Shown here piece after piece: positions 1 through 8,391 of a stretch of DNA of 64,000 nt; within the stretch, counting starts at the first letter, position 1, and each line of letters opens with the position of its first letter. Location of the stretch: the NCBI GenBank assembly GCA_002497905.1, contig DAFJ01000085.1, forward strand, positions 17,266 through 81,265, in the 5' to 3' direction. Position numbers and translations under genes: made by a program. Under the pieces are notes generated by a model that saw only the letters and a program-made list of their open reading frames with translations, had not been told where the DNA came from and did not search any database. This DNA comes from Euryarchaeota archaeon UBA251 (lineage in GTDB: Archaea; Thermoplasmatota; Poseidoniia; Poseidoniales; Thalassarchaeaceae).

Positions 1-47
1 GTTGTTGGGTGCTTATCTCACCTGCAGGTGAGGAGAGAGCACTCGAG

Positions 48-884
48 ATGAGTAACGATGCTTCCTTCACCGCTGTCGATGGCGAACAGGGTGTCTATCG
101 GACCGTCGAAGCAACGCTCAGAACCCAAACACACTGCGCAGCATGGGGGCCCGGATTCGTAATTGAGGAAGTTCTCAATCAATGGGCACCTACAGACGAA
201 GCTTCCGTAACTAGTATGGAAAGTGAAGATAGTGAATCTACACTGTTTATCCAACAAATTGTAGCACCTGCAACAACTGTGGTCGTAACCACATCACTTC
301 TCTCGATAATGTTGCTTTTCGTTGTAAATACAGAATGGCTTCGAATTGGTTTGCTCAACGGTGGCCTCGCTCTGATTGGAATGGTGCGTCGACGTGACTA
401 CGATGGCGACTTCCAACGCGGACGAGTCGTCGGCTACCTCGTGGCAAACCCTGGTGTCCACTTCCGTGCTCTACTGGCTGCACTAGACATGAGTAACGGC
501 CAATTAGCTCACCACCTGAAAGTTCTCGAGGAAACCGAAATGATTTGGCGCCGGAGAGATGGGCGTATGATGCGATATTACCCCTCCACCATTGATTCCA
601 AATTAGATGAAAATGACCTCCCTGTACCTCTCCTATCTCCTGATCCGAACTCTCTCCAAGGACGCATTCTTGAACTCCTAGATGCAACTGGTAACGATAT
701 CGTTAACCTAAGTCAGAAAGAACTCGCTGTGCGGCTAGAAAGTAGTCAGCAACTTATCAGCCACCATCTGAAGACCCTCGAAGCCTATGGTCTGATTGAA
801 CGCGACCGGGTGGGGATGCGTTTCCGATACCGGCTCACACGTGAAGCGCTCTTCCTGCTCGAAAGCACCGACCTAGATGTGTGA
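48..884 (+). CDS. Membrane-anchored regulator with two winged-helix domains
   Basis: Predicted membrane-bound transcription regulator of 278 aa. Seen: an N-terminal soluble stretch of about 70 residues, two hydrophobic segments (about residues 72-93 and 98-113), then two ArsR/MarR-like winged-helix domains (about 125-180 and 205-272). Both domains carry the recurrent recognition-helix pattern S-x2-L-x-HHL-K-x-LE followed by a basic wing (RRRDGRMMRYY; RVGMRFRYR). Tandem winged helices attached to membrane helices are common in Euryarchaeota; the target and signal are unknown. The ATG at 48 is chosen because a purine-rich GAGGAGAG lies just upstream; a GTG at 9 is an in-frame alternative. It ends 82 bp before the leuS start. 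Confidence 0.75.
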   Translation: MSNDASFTAVDGEQGVYRTVEATLRTQTHCAAWGPGFVIEEVLNQWAPTDEASVTSMESEDSESTLFIQQIVAPATTVVVTTSLLSIMLLFVVNTEWLRIGLLNGGLALIGMVRRRDYDGDFQRGRVVGYLVANPGVHFRALLAALDMSNGQLAHHLKVLEETEMIWRRRDGRMMRYYPSTIDSKLDENDLPVPLLSPDPNSLQGRILELLDATGNDIVNLSQKELAVRLESSQQLISHHLKTLEAYGLIERDRVGMRFRYRLTREALFLLESTDLDV

Positions 885-966
885 TGGGCTGGTAGAGCAG
901 AACCTGTCCACCGGATTCAAGAACGGAAGGCCAATGGTTCATACCGAATCAGAGGAGCGGCGCACG

Positions 967-3822
967 ATGGTAGAGTATGAGCCGAATGCCATCGAACCGA
1001 AGTGGCAGTTGGCCTGGAAGGAGGCGGCGTCCTTCGATTCTGATGTAGATCACTCCAAACCGAAGTTCTACTGCCTTGAGATGTTCCCATATCCATCCGG
1101 ACATATGCATATGGGACATGTACGCAACTATAGCATCGGAGATAGTATTGCTCGTTATCGACGCTTGCGTGGATTCAATGTCCTCTACCCAATGGGCTAC
1201 GATTCATTCGGTATGCCTGCGGAGAATGCGGCACGTAGTAAGGGAGGGCATCCACACGACGTAACATGGGGCAATATCGAATCCATCCGAGCAGATCTCC
1301 AACGTATGGGTTTCAGTTACGATTGGCGCCGTGAATTAGCAACCAGCAATGCAGAATACTATCACTGGAACCAATGGATATTCCTCAAATTCTACGAAAC
1401 CGGACTCGTTGAACGAAGGACTGCCCCTGTTAATTGGTGCAACGATTGCGAGACCGTTCTCGCCAATGAACAGGTCAAGAACAATCGGTGCTGGAGATGC
1501 TCTTCCGAAGTTGTCCAAAAAGAGATGGCTCAATGGTTTCTCAAGATGACTGCCTACGCAAACGAATTACTCGATGGGCTTGATGATATCGGTTTTCCAG
1601 AGCATGTCAAGGCAATGCAGAGAAACTGGATTGGCCGCTCTCATGGGGCAGAAATCCATTTTCCTGTCGTAGATTCAGACCATACTATCGCGGCTTTTAC
1701 TACTCGACCTGACACTATCTTCGGAGTCACCTTCGTCACGCTCTCGCCTGAACACCCGCTCTGTGAAGAGCTCGTTTCAGGTACCGAACGAGAAGAAGAA
1801 TTTCAAGCGCTGGCAGAGGAATGTGCAAAATTAACCGAATTCGAACGAATCAATATGCTCCGCGAGAAGAAGGGAGTATTCCTCGGGCGCATGGCCCGTA
1901 ACCCTCTATCTGGTGAAGAAATTCCAATCTACGCAGGGAACTTTGTGGTCGCATCCTATGGTACGGGGGCAGTCATGGCAGTACCCGCTCATGACCAACG
2001 AGATTACGACTTTGCTGAGAAGTATGGCATCCACATTCGTCGTGTTCTTAGCGAAAGTGAAGGATCGGAATCAATTACTGAAGGCAAGGCCTTCGAAGGA
2101 CTAGGGTGGATGATTGGTTCGTCGAGAGAAGGTTTCGACGGCCTGTATGGTGACGATGCGAAACAGGCTGTAATTCGTGCGCTTGAGGCTGACGGAGCTG
2201 GCAAGGGGAGCACACAATTCAGACTCAAGGATTGGTTACTTTCTCGTCAGCGATTCTGGGGGACACCTATTCCATTTGTCCACTGTACAAAATGTGGCGT
2301 CATTCCAGTCCCCCAAGAAGAACTCCCCGTTAGGCTTCCTCTTGACGTGGTTTTCTCTGAAGAAGACAGTGGTAACCCACTTGGGTCACATACGGAATTT
2401 GTCCAAACAACCTGTCCCACCTGTGGGGGAGAAGCACGAAGAGAAACCGATACCATGGATACATTCTATGATTCCTCATGGTACTTCCTCCGTTTTTGCG
2501 ATGCGATGAATGAGAAGGCCCCCTATGACCGCGAGACGATTGACTACTGGATGGAAGGTGGAGTGGACCTATACATTGGAGGCATAGAACATGCAATCAT
2601 GCATCTCCTTTACGCTCGATTTTTCACAAAGGCACTACGAGACTTTGGAATGAACAAGGTTTCCGAGCCATTCTCACGTCTTGTCTGCCAAGGCATGGTC
2701 AACGCACCAACGCCTTACTGCACCTCCTGTAACGTAGAGCATCATGTGGATCTAACAGGGAGTGATTGTCCACAATGCGGAGAACTGCTCGGCTCACGTT
2801 CGGCGAAAATGAGTAAAAGTCTTGGAAATACAGTGAGTCCAGAAATAATGATTGAGCAATTCGGTGCCGATACTGTCCGTCTATTCATTCTGTTTGGTTC
2901 CAATCCCGAAGCAGGCATGGACTGGTCAGATTCTGCTGTAGAAGCAAACCACCGTCAAATGCACCAAATTTTCTCTATGCTTAATCTCCTCGACGAGGTT
3001 TCCAATGAAGTCGGACCGATGGATGACTGGTTAGCCGCGAAACGGCGAAGAAACATGCATAACTGGTGGGATGCGATGGATGATGTTCGCATTAGAGAAG
3101 GTGTTATGATCAGTCATTTCGATATGCTAACCGACCTCCAGTGGGCAATGCGCCGGGGTGGAGTTGGTTCAAAGGAATTGAAGAAACATCTCACAGTTTG
3201 GGGCACGATGCTGTATCCAGCGACGCCCCATATGGCTGAAGAATGGAATTCACATCTTGGAAATGATACAACTCTGGCAGAGACGATAATCAATGACCCT
3301 AGTATTGATGATGATGATGTCTTAATCCTCTCAGAAGAAAGTGCTCTCAAGGACCTTATCGATTCAGCACGGAACGTGAAGGGGCTTGCAGAGCGACACT
3401 CGGAGAAACCTGTTACTCGCTTGGTGATTCAAACAACTCCAAATTGGAAACGGGAGCTCCTCATTGAGGCGCTAGATCTTGCTGATTCTGGATTCGACTT
3501 TATGCGAGAGGGCGCTGCGTTCATTCAGCAACACTCTACGTTCGCAGATGAATCGATGCGCGGTGAAGTGATGCAGTACTGGCGTGCTCTAACAATTGGT
3601 AGTAAGAAGACACGTGGCCGAGTATTTACTCTACGAGATACTGAGAAAACCCTGATTCGTTCAAAGCATAATGAAACCGCGAGCATAAAGTCCGCCGCAT
3701 CATTCATCGCTGAAGCCATAGATATCGAAAACATCGAGGTCTATGTAGCTGGAGAAGGAGAAGACGTCTCTGGAAAGGCACGATTTTCGGCTCCACTCCA
3801 ACCAGGGCTCGCCTTCCTCTGA
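967..3822 (+). CDS. leuS: Leucyl-tRNA synthetase, bacterial type
   Basis: Charges tRNA-Leu with leucine in the cytoplasm. Seen (951 aa): class I signature HMGH at about residues 48-51 after FPYPSG, a PVNWC zinc-knuckle region with a second pair of cysteines, a CP1 editing domain with TTRPDTIFG and GTGAVMAVPAHDQRDYDFA, a Cys4 zinc module (CTKCG...CPTCG), a further CTSC...CPQC pair, and KMSKS at about 614-618. The editing-domain wording GTGAVMAVPAHDQRD is the bacterial form rather than the archaeal/eukaryotic one, which suggests acquisition from bacteria by an ancestor (inference). The ATG at 967 gives MVEYEPNAIEPKWQ, matching the family N-terminus; an upstream TGT-proximal start at 877 would overlap the preceding gene and add non-homologous residues. 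Confidence 0.96.
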   Translation: MVEYEPNAIEPKWQLAWKEAASFDSDVDHSKPKFYCLEMFPYPSGHMHMGHVRNYSIGDSIARYRRLRGFNVLYPMGYDSFGMPAENAARSKGGHPHDVTWGNIESIRADLQRMGFSYDWRRELATSNAEYYHWNQWIFLKFYETGLVERRTAPVNWCNDCETVLANEQVKNNRCWRCSSEVVQKEMAQWFLKMTAYANELLDGLDDIGFPEHVKAMQRNWIGRSHGAEIHFPVVDSDHTIAAFTTRPDTIFGVTFVTLSPEHPLCEELVSGTEREEEFQALAEECAKLTEFERINMLREKKGVFLGRMARNPLSGEEIPIYAGNFVVASYGTGAVMAVPAHDQRDYDFAEKYGIHIRRVLSESEGSESITEGKAFEGLGWMIGSSREGFDGLYGDDAKQAVIRALEADGAGKGSTQFRLKDWLLSRQRFWGTPIPFVHCTKCGVIPVPQEELPVRLPLDVVFSEEDSGNPLGSHTEFVQTTCPTCGGEARRETDTMDTFYDSSWYFLRFCDAMNEKAPYDRETIDYWMEGGVDLYIGGIEHAIMHLLYARFFTKALRDFGMNKVSEPFSRLVCQGMVNAPTPYCTSCNVEHHVDLTGSDCPQCGELLGSRSAKMSKSLGNTVSPEIMIEQFGADTVRLFILFGSNPEAGMDWSDSAVEANHRQMHQIFSMLNLLDEVSNEVGPMDDWLAAKRRRNMHNWWDAMDDVRIREGVMISHFDMLTDLQWAMRRGGVGSKELKKHLTVWGTMLYPATPHMAEEWNSHLGNDTTLAETIINDPSIDDDDVLILSEESALKDLIDSARNVKGLAERHSEKPVTRLVIQTTPNWKRELLIEALDLADSGFDFMREGAAFIQQHSTFADESMRGEVMQYWRALTIGSKKTRGRVFTLRDTEKTLIRSKHNETASIKSAASFIAEAIDIENIEVYVAGEGEDVSGKARFSAPLQPGLAFL

Positions 3823-3869
3823 ATCCATCCAAGGTGTTCATAGAGGGTCGATGAGAGAGAGAGATACCC

Positions 3870-4850
3870 ATGAATGAAACTGGCGAGGGCTCTGTTTGGG
3901 GGAAAGACGAGCAGACATGCCTTAGGGCAATTCAACGATTTGAGACCAAGAATCGAGCAATGGGGATCCCTGAAAACATAGATCCTGAACCACAAACTAT
4001 CGAGATTGAGTGGCCTATCAGCCCCGTTCCTCTTAATGTTCAGAAAGCAGTAGGCAAGTTAATTGTAAAACGTGGTGAATTCGGATTTCTGGAAGAGGAA
4101 CGTGTTGATGAAATTGCTAAAATCATTGAGGAATATCCCATTGGCTTAGAGCAGGCGCTATCACTCAGGGCCGCAATCAATCAAGAGAAATCTGTCTATT
4201 CACATCGTCGAATCATGGACCGAAAGAAAGATCTCAGACGTAGATACGATGACGGGACTGGAATTCTTGAACTTGCAAAATTAGTAGATGGGCCCCCGGT
4301 TAATGTCTTCAGAGCGATTCTAACCGCGAGAAATCATTCCAAGAATCAAATCAAGATAATGCTGAAGGAACCTAATCGTATGAACGAACGAGATCAGGAG
4401 CAATTTCGAATTGCTGAAGAAGCGGATCGTGTAGCTAACGTCGATCAATCTGAGACCCATCTCGCTGCCGACCTCTTCGAAGACATCTTGTGCGATCACT
4501 TCGAATCCCTTGGTGTCCGATTTCGGCGTCAAGGGGAACTATCGAAGGAGCAGATACTCTCTGAAGGACGACCTGTCAGGACACCTGATCTCCTCTTTCT
4601 TGATGACCTCCGTATCAATGGAATTCCATGTGCATGGATTGATGCTAAACACTTCTTCGGTTCTGCACTAAGCTTTCCACGTAAGAAGACACAGAAACAA
4701 GTAAATCGCTACACTGAAGCATATGGACAAGGAGCGATTATCTATCGACACGGATTCTGTGATGGGCTACATCTGAGAGGTGCGCAGAAACTAGATGCAA
4801 TGCCCGTAGATCTATCACGATTGATCGAACATAATGAATCTCGCTCATGA
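3870..4850 (+). CDS. CDIN1/C15orf41-like TPD-motif nuclease homologue
   Basis: Likely an archaeal member of the CDIN1 (C15orf41) family, named for a TPD motif in a PD-(D/E)xK nuclease-like fold; the human protein is linked to congenital dyserythropoietic anaemia type I through Codanin-1. Seen (326 aa): a helical N-terminal half with helix-turn-helix-like segments (RAAINQEKSVYSHRRIMDRKK), then R-TPD at residues 238-240, a strand G-x-PCAWIDAK with D258 and K260, and HFFG soon after. The order TPD...(E/D)-x-K...FG matches the family hallmark. The biochemical role in archaea is unknown. It follows leuS by 47 bp on the same strand. Its stop codon shares the palindrome TCATGA with the convergent pantoate kinase stop. 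Confidence 0.72.
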   Translation: MNETGEGSVWGKDEQTCLRAIQRFETKNRAMGIPENIDPEPQTIEIEWPISPVPLNVQKAVGKLIVKRGEFGFLEEERVDEIAKIIEEYPIGLEQALSLRAAINQEKSVYSHRRIMDRKKDLRRRYDDGTGILELAKLVDGPPVNVFRAILTARNHSKNQIKIMLKEPNRMNERDQEQFRIAEEADRVANVDQSETHLAADLFEDILCDHFESLGVRFRRQGELSKEQILSEGRPVRTPDLLFLDDLRINGIPCAWIDAKHFFGSALSFPRKKTQKQVNRYTEAYGQGAIIYRHGFCDGLHLRGAQKLDAMPVDLSRLIEHNESRS

Positions 4851-5834
4851 AATGGGACTCAATACTGTTTGAGCGCATTTTAGAGATGTGAGATTTACAA
4901 GAAGATTTTCCGCCTCATCCATTCGATTTCCAGAACCTAATTCACGAGGCACAACAACAACACTTTCTCCAAGCATACAAAGCATCACTTCGATATCTTG
5001 CTCTATGGGCTTCAATGCCCAACGAACCTCATCAAGTAAGGAAGCACGACCTGAATCCTCGATCAATCCAGATTGTTTAGCAAAACAATGCGCTGCATCG
5101 ATTATCTCTCGCCAGCGAGTCGCATCCCATGGATTGTTGGACATTGTCTCCATGACCTCCTCTCCCGCGATTCTAATTCGCTGACTCCACCCTTCAGAAT
5201 CGATGTACGTAGAGGTGTGCTTTGATCCGCTAGGCCGCCAAGCTAAGAGCAATGGAATCGAAGACGTCCAACCGTCAGAACGGCCTGGCCCCGTACCAAC
5301 TACAACCGGTTCAATCTGGTCAATTTGGTGAGTCGCACCAGGTATGATTCGGCGAACTACACCACCTGCATGCAAGGCTGTAACATCTCCTAATCCACCA
5401 CTATGTCGGCGTTCAACACGATGAGCAATCGCCCATACTAGAGGCTCGTGCAAGTGTAAGGGTATATTTGAATGAGCAATCAAGCAACGTGCAGCGGTAA
5501 TTGAGCCTGCAGCAGACAATCCAAAACCCTGTGAAAAGGGTAATTCACAGACTAAATCGAATGTGTGATGCATCGAGTAAAGAGAAGAATCGAATCGTGC
5601 ACATTCCTCAAGCACCAATCTATGAAGATCAGAATCAATTGGTAACCCGTTTGAAATTACCATAAGACCTGATGAACGCGATGGGTCCGAACGACAGGAA
5701 GTGGAAAGGCCAGCCTCGATACAAAGACCAATACCCATCGAACCCTGTTCATGGAGTTCTTCGGAATCAGAATGGACTGTGAAGGCCAAGGTGATGTGTC
5801 CGCCGCGTTTTGCGGTAGTTGTTACGACGGCCAT
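4845..5834 (-). CDS. Pantoate kinase (archaeal CoA pathway, GHMP kinase)
   Basis: Phosphorylates pantoate to 4-phosphopantoate, the archaeal route to coenzyme A; the next enzyme of that route is encoded at 48,012-48,758. Seen (329 aa from ATG 5834): N-terminal A-x-R-GGHITLAF strand resembling the family opening (A-x-x-PGHITGFF), then GSMGIGLCIEAGL, and the GHMP glycine-rich loop GFGLSAAGSITAARCL near the middle. GGLGDVTAL is typical of pantoate kinases. A TTG at 5849 is an alternative start that would abut the rpo3 stop. It is the last gene of the rps13-rps4-rps11-rpo3 operon, so it is probably co-transcribed with ribosomal genes. Confidence 0.82.
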   Translation of the reverse strand: MAVVTTTAKRGGHITLAFTVHSDSEELHEQGSMGIGLCIEAGLSTSCRSDPSRSSGLMVISNGLPIDSDLHRLVLEECARFDSSLYSMHHTFDLVCELPFSQGFGLSAAGSITAARCLIAHSNIPLHLHEPLVWAIAHRVERRHSGGLGDVTALHAGGVVRRIIPGATHQIDQIEPVVVGTGPGRSDGWTSSIPLLLAWRPSGSKHTSTYIDSEGWSQRIRIAGEEVMETMSNNPWDATRWREIIDAAHCFAKQSGLIEDSGRASLLDEVRWALKPIEQDIEVMLCMLGESVVVVPRELGSGNRMDEAENLLVNLTSLKCAQTVLSPIS

Positions 5835-5849
5835 TGAGGCCACGCTCAA

Positions 5850-6740
5850 TCAAAGGACGATATCCAAATCACCAGAGAGGGATGCAAAGCGCTCTCCAAG
5901 TGATGCAGTTGCGAGTTCAAAGACTGTGCGGGCCTTCATTGAACCGTCCGTTTCGTAGCTCAGGATGTATTCCCCTTCGATATCTTCGAGAGTAATCGCA
6001 GCACCGAAATCTCGGCCTAGATCGGTACTTGGGCCAACATGATGGAGCTCTGCGCGAACCTTGTCCACCATCTGAATATCCTCGATGCGTCCATTCTTTC
6101 CGAAATCCTTCTCGGTGACCGTTAGTCCAAGCCCCCATAGGGACTTGGCTGCTTTCTTATCGGAAAGGACTGCATGCTGACGACTCTGGAAGGTAATGCC
6201 GCATACAGGCTGCCACTTCACATGGTCCCGGCCATATCCCTTCTTGGCCTTAGCTGTGAGTGAAATCATCTGACCCGTGTATAACTTAGTGATAGTGATA
6301 TCACCAAACTCCTCTGGGATGGAGAGTGATAAATCGCCGAAGACCTCCAGATCTCTTGCCTTGACAGCGCGCCCCTCTGGGGTTCCTTTGACATTACAAG
6401 TGTAGACGATGTTACACATTGGGCAGCCGCGTTGCGACTCAACCATGTCCTTGCAATTAACACACTCATCTTCAAACGAGAAATCCTGAGTATCGGATGG
6501 AATAGGAGTCATCGCAAGTCGGTGAGCAATTACTTCGTCTGGAATTGGTCCAACTGTCTCCCAAATCTGATCATCGGCGACTTCGGTTGATTGTGTGAAG
6601 CGAACCTGATGAATCGCCATCTTAGGGGTGTCCGCAATCATGGTTCGACGGAGCGCATTCACAGCTGCGTGATCCGTATCCTTAAGCAGAATTCGAATCC
6701 GGTTATCCTCTTCTTCAATAATCTCGCAATCCATTTCCAT
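5850..6740 (-). CDS. rpo3: RNA polymerase subunit Rpo3 (RpoD)
   Basis: Archaeal homologue of bacterial alpha and eukaryotic Rpb3; forms the assembly platform of RNA polymerase with Rpo10, Rpo11 and Rpo12. Seen (296 aa): alpha-type N-terminal motif (N-ALRRTMIADTPKMAI), EVIAHRLAMTPI, an inserted cysteine domain, and C-terminal alpha-like sequence VKWQPVCGITF. The insert has C93-x2-C96-x9-C106-x2-C109, with another Cys at 115. This spacing looks more like a zinc ribbon than a classical ferredoxin-like [4Fe-4S] domain, although the bound metal cannot be told from sequence. The gene follows rps11 by 6 bp in the conserved archaeal order S13-S4-S11-Rpo3. Confidence 0.96.
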   Translation of the reverse strand: MEMDCEIIEEEDNRIRILLKDTDHAAVNALRRTMIADTPKMAIHQVRFTQSTEVADDQIWETVGPIPDEVIAHRLAMTPIPSDTQDFSFEDECVNCKDMVESQRGCPMCNIVYTCNVKGTPEGRAVKARDLEVFGDLSLSIPEEFGDITITKLYTGQMISLTAKAKKGYGRDHVKWQPVCGITFQSRQHAVLSDKKAAKSLWGLGLTVTEKDFGKNGRIEDIQMVDKVRAELHHVGPSTDLGRDFGAAITLEDIEGEYILSYETDGSMKARTVFELATASLGERFASLSGDLDIVL

Positions 6741-6746
6741 TCCTCC

Positions 6747-7130
6747 TCATACTCGGCGTCCTCGTCGTCCGCCTTTCTTCTTCGTCCCATCCGTTGGGAT
6801 AGGAGTGACATCCTCGATGCGTGTGATAGTCATACCTGCACGAGTTAGAGCACGAATTGCCGAAGTTGCGCCAGGTGCAGAAGGTGAACGATTGCCACCA
6901 GCACCACGGTACTTCACAATTAGTTGATCGAACTCTTTCTCAGTGAGCATCTCAGCAATTTGTTCAGCGGCTCGAGTTGAGGAAAATTGTCCGCTCTTAG
7001 CAGAACCCTTGCCAACAACAATGCCACCAGAAACCTTGCAGATTGTCTCAGCACCAGTCAAATCAGTAGCTGTAAGCAAAATATTGTTGTGAGAACTGAA
7101 GATGTGAACTATTGCCTTATGACCCATCAT
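6747..7130 (-). CDS. rps11: Small ribosomal subunit protein uS11
   Basis: uS11 binds the 3' major/platform part of 16S rRNA. Seen (127 aa): [23 protein letters not shown], the [22 protein letters not shown] segment, the [30 protein letters not shown] core (shortened here) and the archaeal C-terminal run [10 protein letters not shown] followed by [11 protein letters not shown]. Length fits archaeal uS11. The start ATG at 7130 overlaps the rps4 stop (ATGA), indicating translational coupling. Confidence 0.97.
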   Translation of the reverse strand: MMGHKAIVHIFSSHNNILLTATDLTGAETICKVSGGIVVGKGSAKSGQFSSTRAAEQIAEMLTEKEFDQLIVKYRGAGGNRSPSAPGATSAIRALTRAGMTITRIEDVTPIPTDGTKKKGGRRGRRV

Positions 7131-7807
7131 TCATCGCCTCCTTCCTCAACTACTGCATCGGCTTCTGCAGCATCCTGCTTGATTTGGTCTACATCGGTCT
7201 CAGTCCACTCGCGTGTGTCTGGGATTGCTTCTGGGTCCTCTTCGACGTCGCCACCAACAGTCTGTCTTCGACGTTCCATCTCCTGACGCATTGAGTGGTC
7301 CGGATTATTGAACTTCGAAGTCGGGTGGTAAGCGATTTCTGCCTCCTCCTGACGTAGGACGTGGTAACCTGGAACGTTCATCCTCTGGTTGCCCAGAACA
7401 ATGTGGCCATGGACAATAATATTCCGTGCAGCGCGCATAGAAGGGGCGAATCCCTTGTAGTAAACTTGGGACTGGAGTCGGCGATCAAGCATATTCTCGA
7501 CGTTGATCTGTAGAACATCATCTAATCCTGCTTCCTCCGCAATGAGGCCTTTACGATGCATTGAGGAAAGGAAATCTCCCTTTTCTCGCATAAAGTGGCC
7601 TTCTGTAGTATCGACTCGACCAATGAGCTTCATAGCAAGTTGGCGATGGCGACGAAGGGCACTCTTAGCACGCCAAATCTCCTTCATTCCACCAATACGC
7701 TTCAAGCCGTACTGTTCCTTGAGAGCATGCTCTTCTTCAATTCGCTCAGCCTTCCATGGGTGAGTAGGGGTCTGTGTCTTAGGACGTGAAAACTTCGGTT
7801 GGCCCAT
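7127..7807 (-). CDS. rps4: Small ribosomal subunit protein uS4
   Basis: Primary 16S rRNA-binding protein that nucleates assembly of the small-subunit body. Seen (226 aa): archaeal uS4 opening with [30 protein letters not shown], then the S4 RNA-binding domain with [24 protein letters not shown], as in archaea and eukaryotes. It ends with an acidic tail rich in Glu and Asp (about the last 40 residues), longer than in most archaeal uS4 proteins and in line with the acidic proteome of this organism. It lies between rps13 (12 bp upstream) and rps11 (overlap). Confidence 0.97.
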   Translation of the reverse strand: MGQPKFSRPKTQTPTHPWKAERIEEEHALKEQYGLKRIGGMKEIWRAKSALRRHRQLAMKLIGRVDTTEGHFMREKGDFLSSMHRKGLIAEEAGLDDVLQINVENMLDRRLQSQVYYKGFAPSMRAARNIIVHGHIVLGNQRMNVPGYHVLRQEEAEIAYHPTSKFNNPDHSMRQEMERRRQTVGGDVEEDPEAIPDTREWTETDVDQIKQDAAEADAVVEEGGDE

Positions 7808-7819
7808 TCAATCCCCTCC

Positions 7820-8284
7820 TCAAACCTTCTTCCTCTCAACACCGAGTGTCAGACCACTGCGGCCATTGCTTCGAAGACGCTGCCCGCGAACCTTGTGACC
7901 ACTTCGGTGGCGAAGACCACGGTATGCCTTCATCTCGGCAAGACGGGCGATGTCATCGTCCCGTGTTAGTTTGACTTCAAGAGAAAATAGGTGTGCGTCC
8001 TCATTGGTCTCTAGATCGCGCTCTCTGTTGACAAGCCAGCCAGGGACAAGAGAGGGGTAAGTATCAATCGCGTTACGGAGACGATCTTGCTCAGCATCAT
8101 CTAGATGACCACCTAATTTGCTGGGATCAATCTCTGCAAGTTGACAGAGGCGTCGCGCAGTACGGCGGCCAATGCCCTTTACATTCGTCAATCCCATCCC
8201 AATCGGTCGCACGCCATCAATGTCAGCATCTGCGATTCGCAGGATGTACAGGAAATCTTCTCCGAAGTCGTTCTCGGTACTCAT
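7820..8284 (-). CDS. rps13: Small ribosomal subunit protein uS13
   Basis: uS13 sits in the small-subunit head and contacts tRNA and the large subunit. Seen (154 aa): FLYILRIADADIDG near the N-terminus (archaeal pattern F-x-x-IVRIA-x-T-D-x-DG), the helix-hairpin-helix segment GLTNVKGIGRRTARRLC, and the C-terminal rRNA-binding signature AYRGLRHRSGHKVRGQRLRS ending in basic residues. The ATG at 8284 (MSTENDFGEDF) gives the family-like N-terminus; an in-frame ATG at 8338 would add 18 non-conserved residues. First gene of the operon leading to rps4, rps11, rpo3 and pantoate kinase. Confidence 0.95.
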   Translation of the reverse strand: MSTENDFGEDFLYILRIADADIDGVRPIGMGLTNVKGIGRRTARRLCQLAEIDPSKLGGHLDDAEQDRLRNAIDTYPSLVPGWLVNRERDLETNEDAHLFSLEVKLTRDDDIARLAEMKAYRGLRHRSGHKVRGQRLRSNGRSGLTLGVERKKV

Positions 8285-8391
8285 TTCTACGGTTCCCCCG
8301 TGTTCATCGGTCACCCGATGGCCCTTACGGGCAGCCAACCGACTTGCCCCCCATATATGAATGGAACGATGCAGACCACCGATTTAGAGGC

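Noticed and set aside
877..966. 30-residue N-terminal extension of LeuRS
   Set aside because: It overlaps the regulator gene and gives no LeuRS-like sequence; the conserved protein begins at 967.
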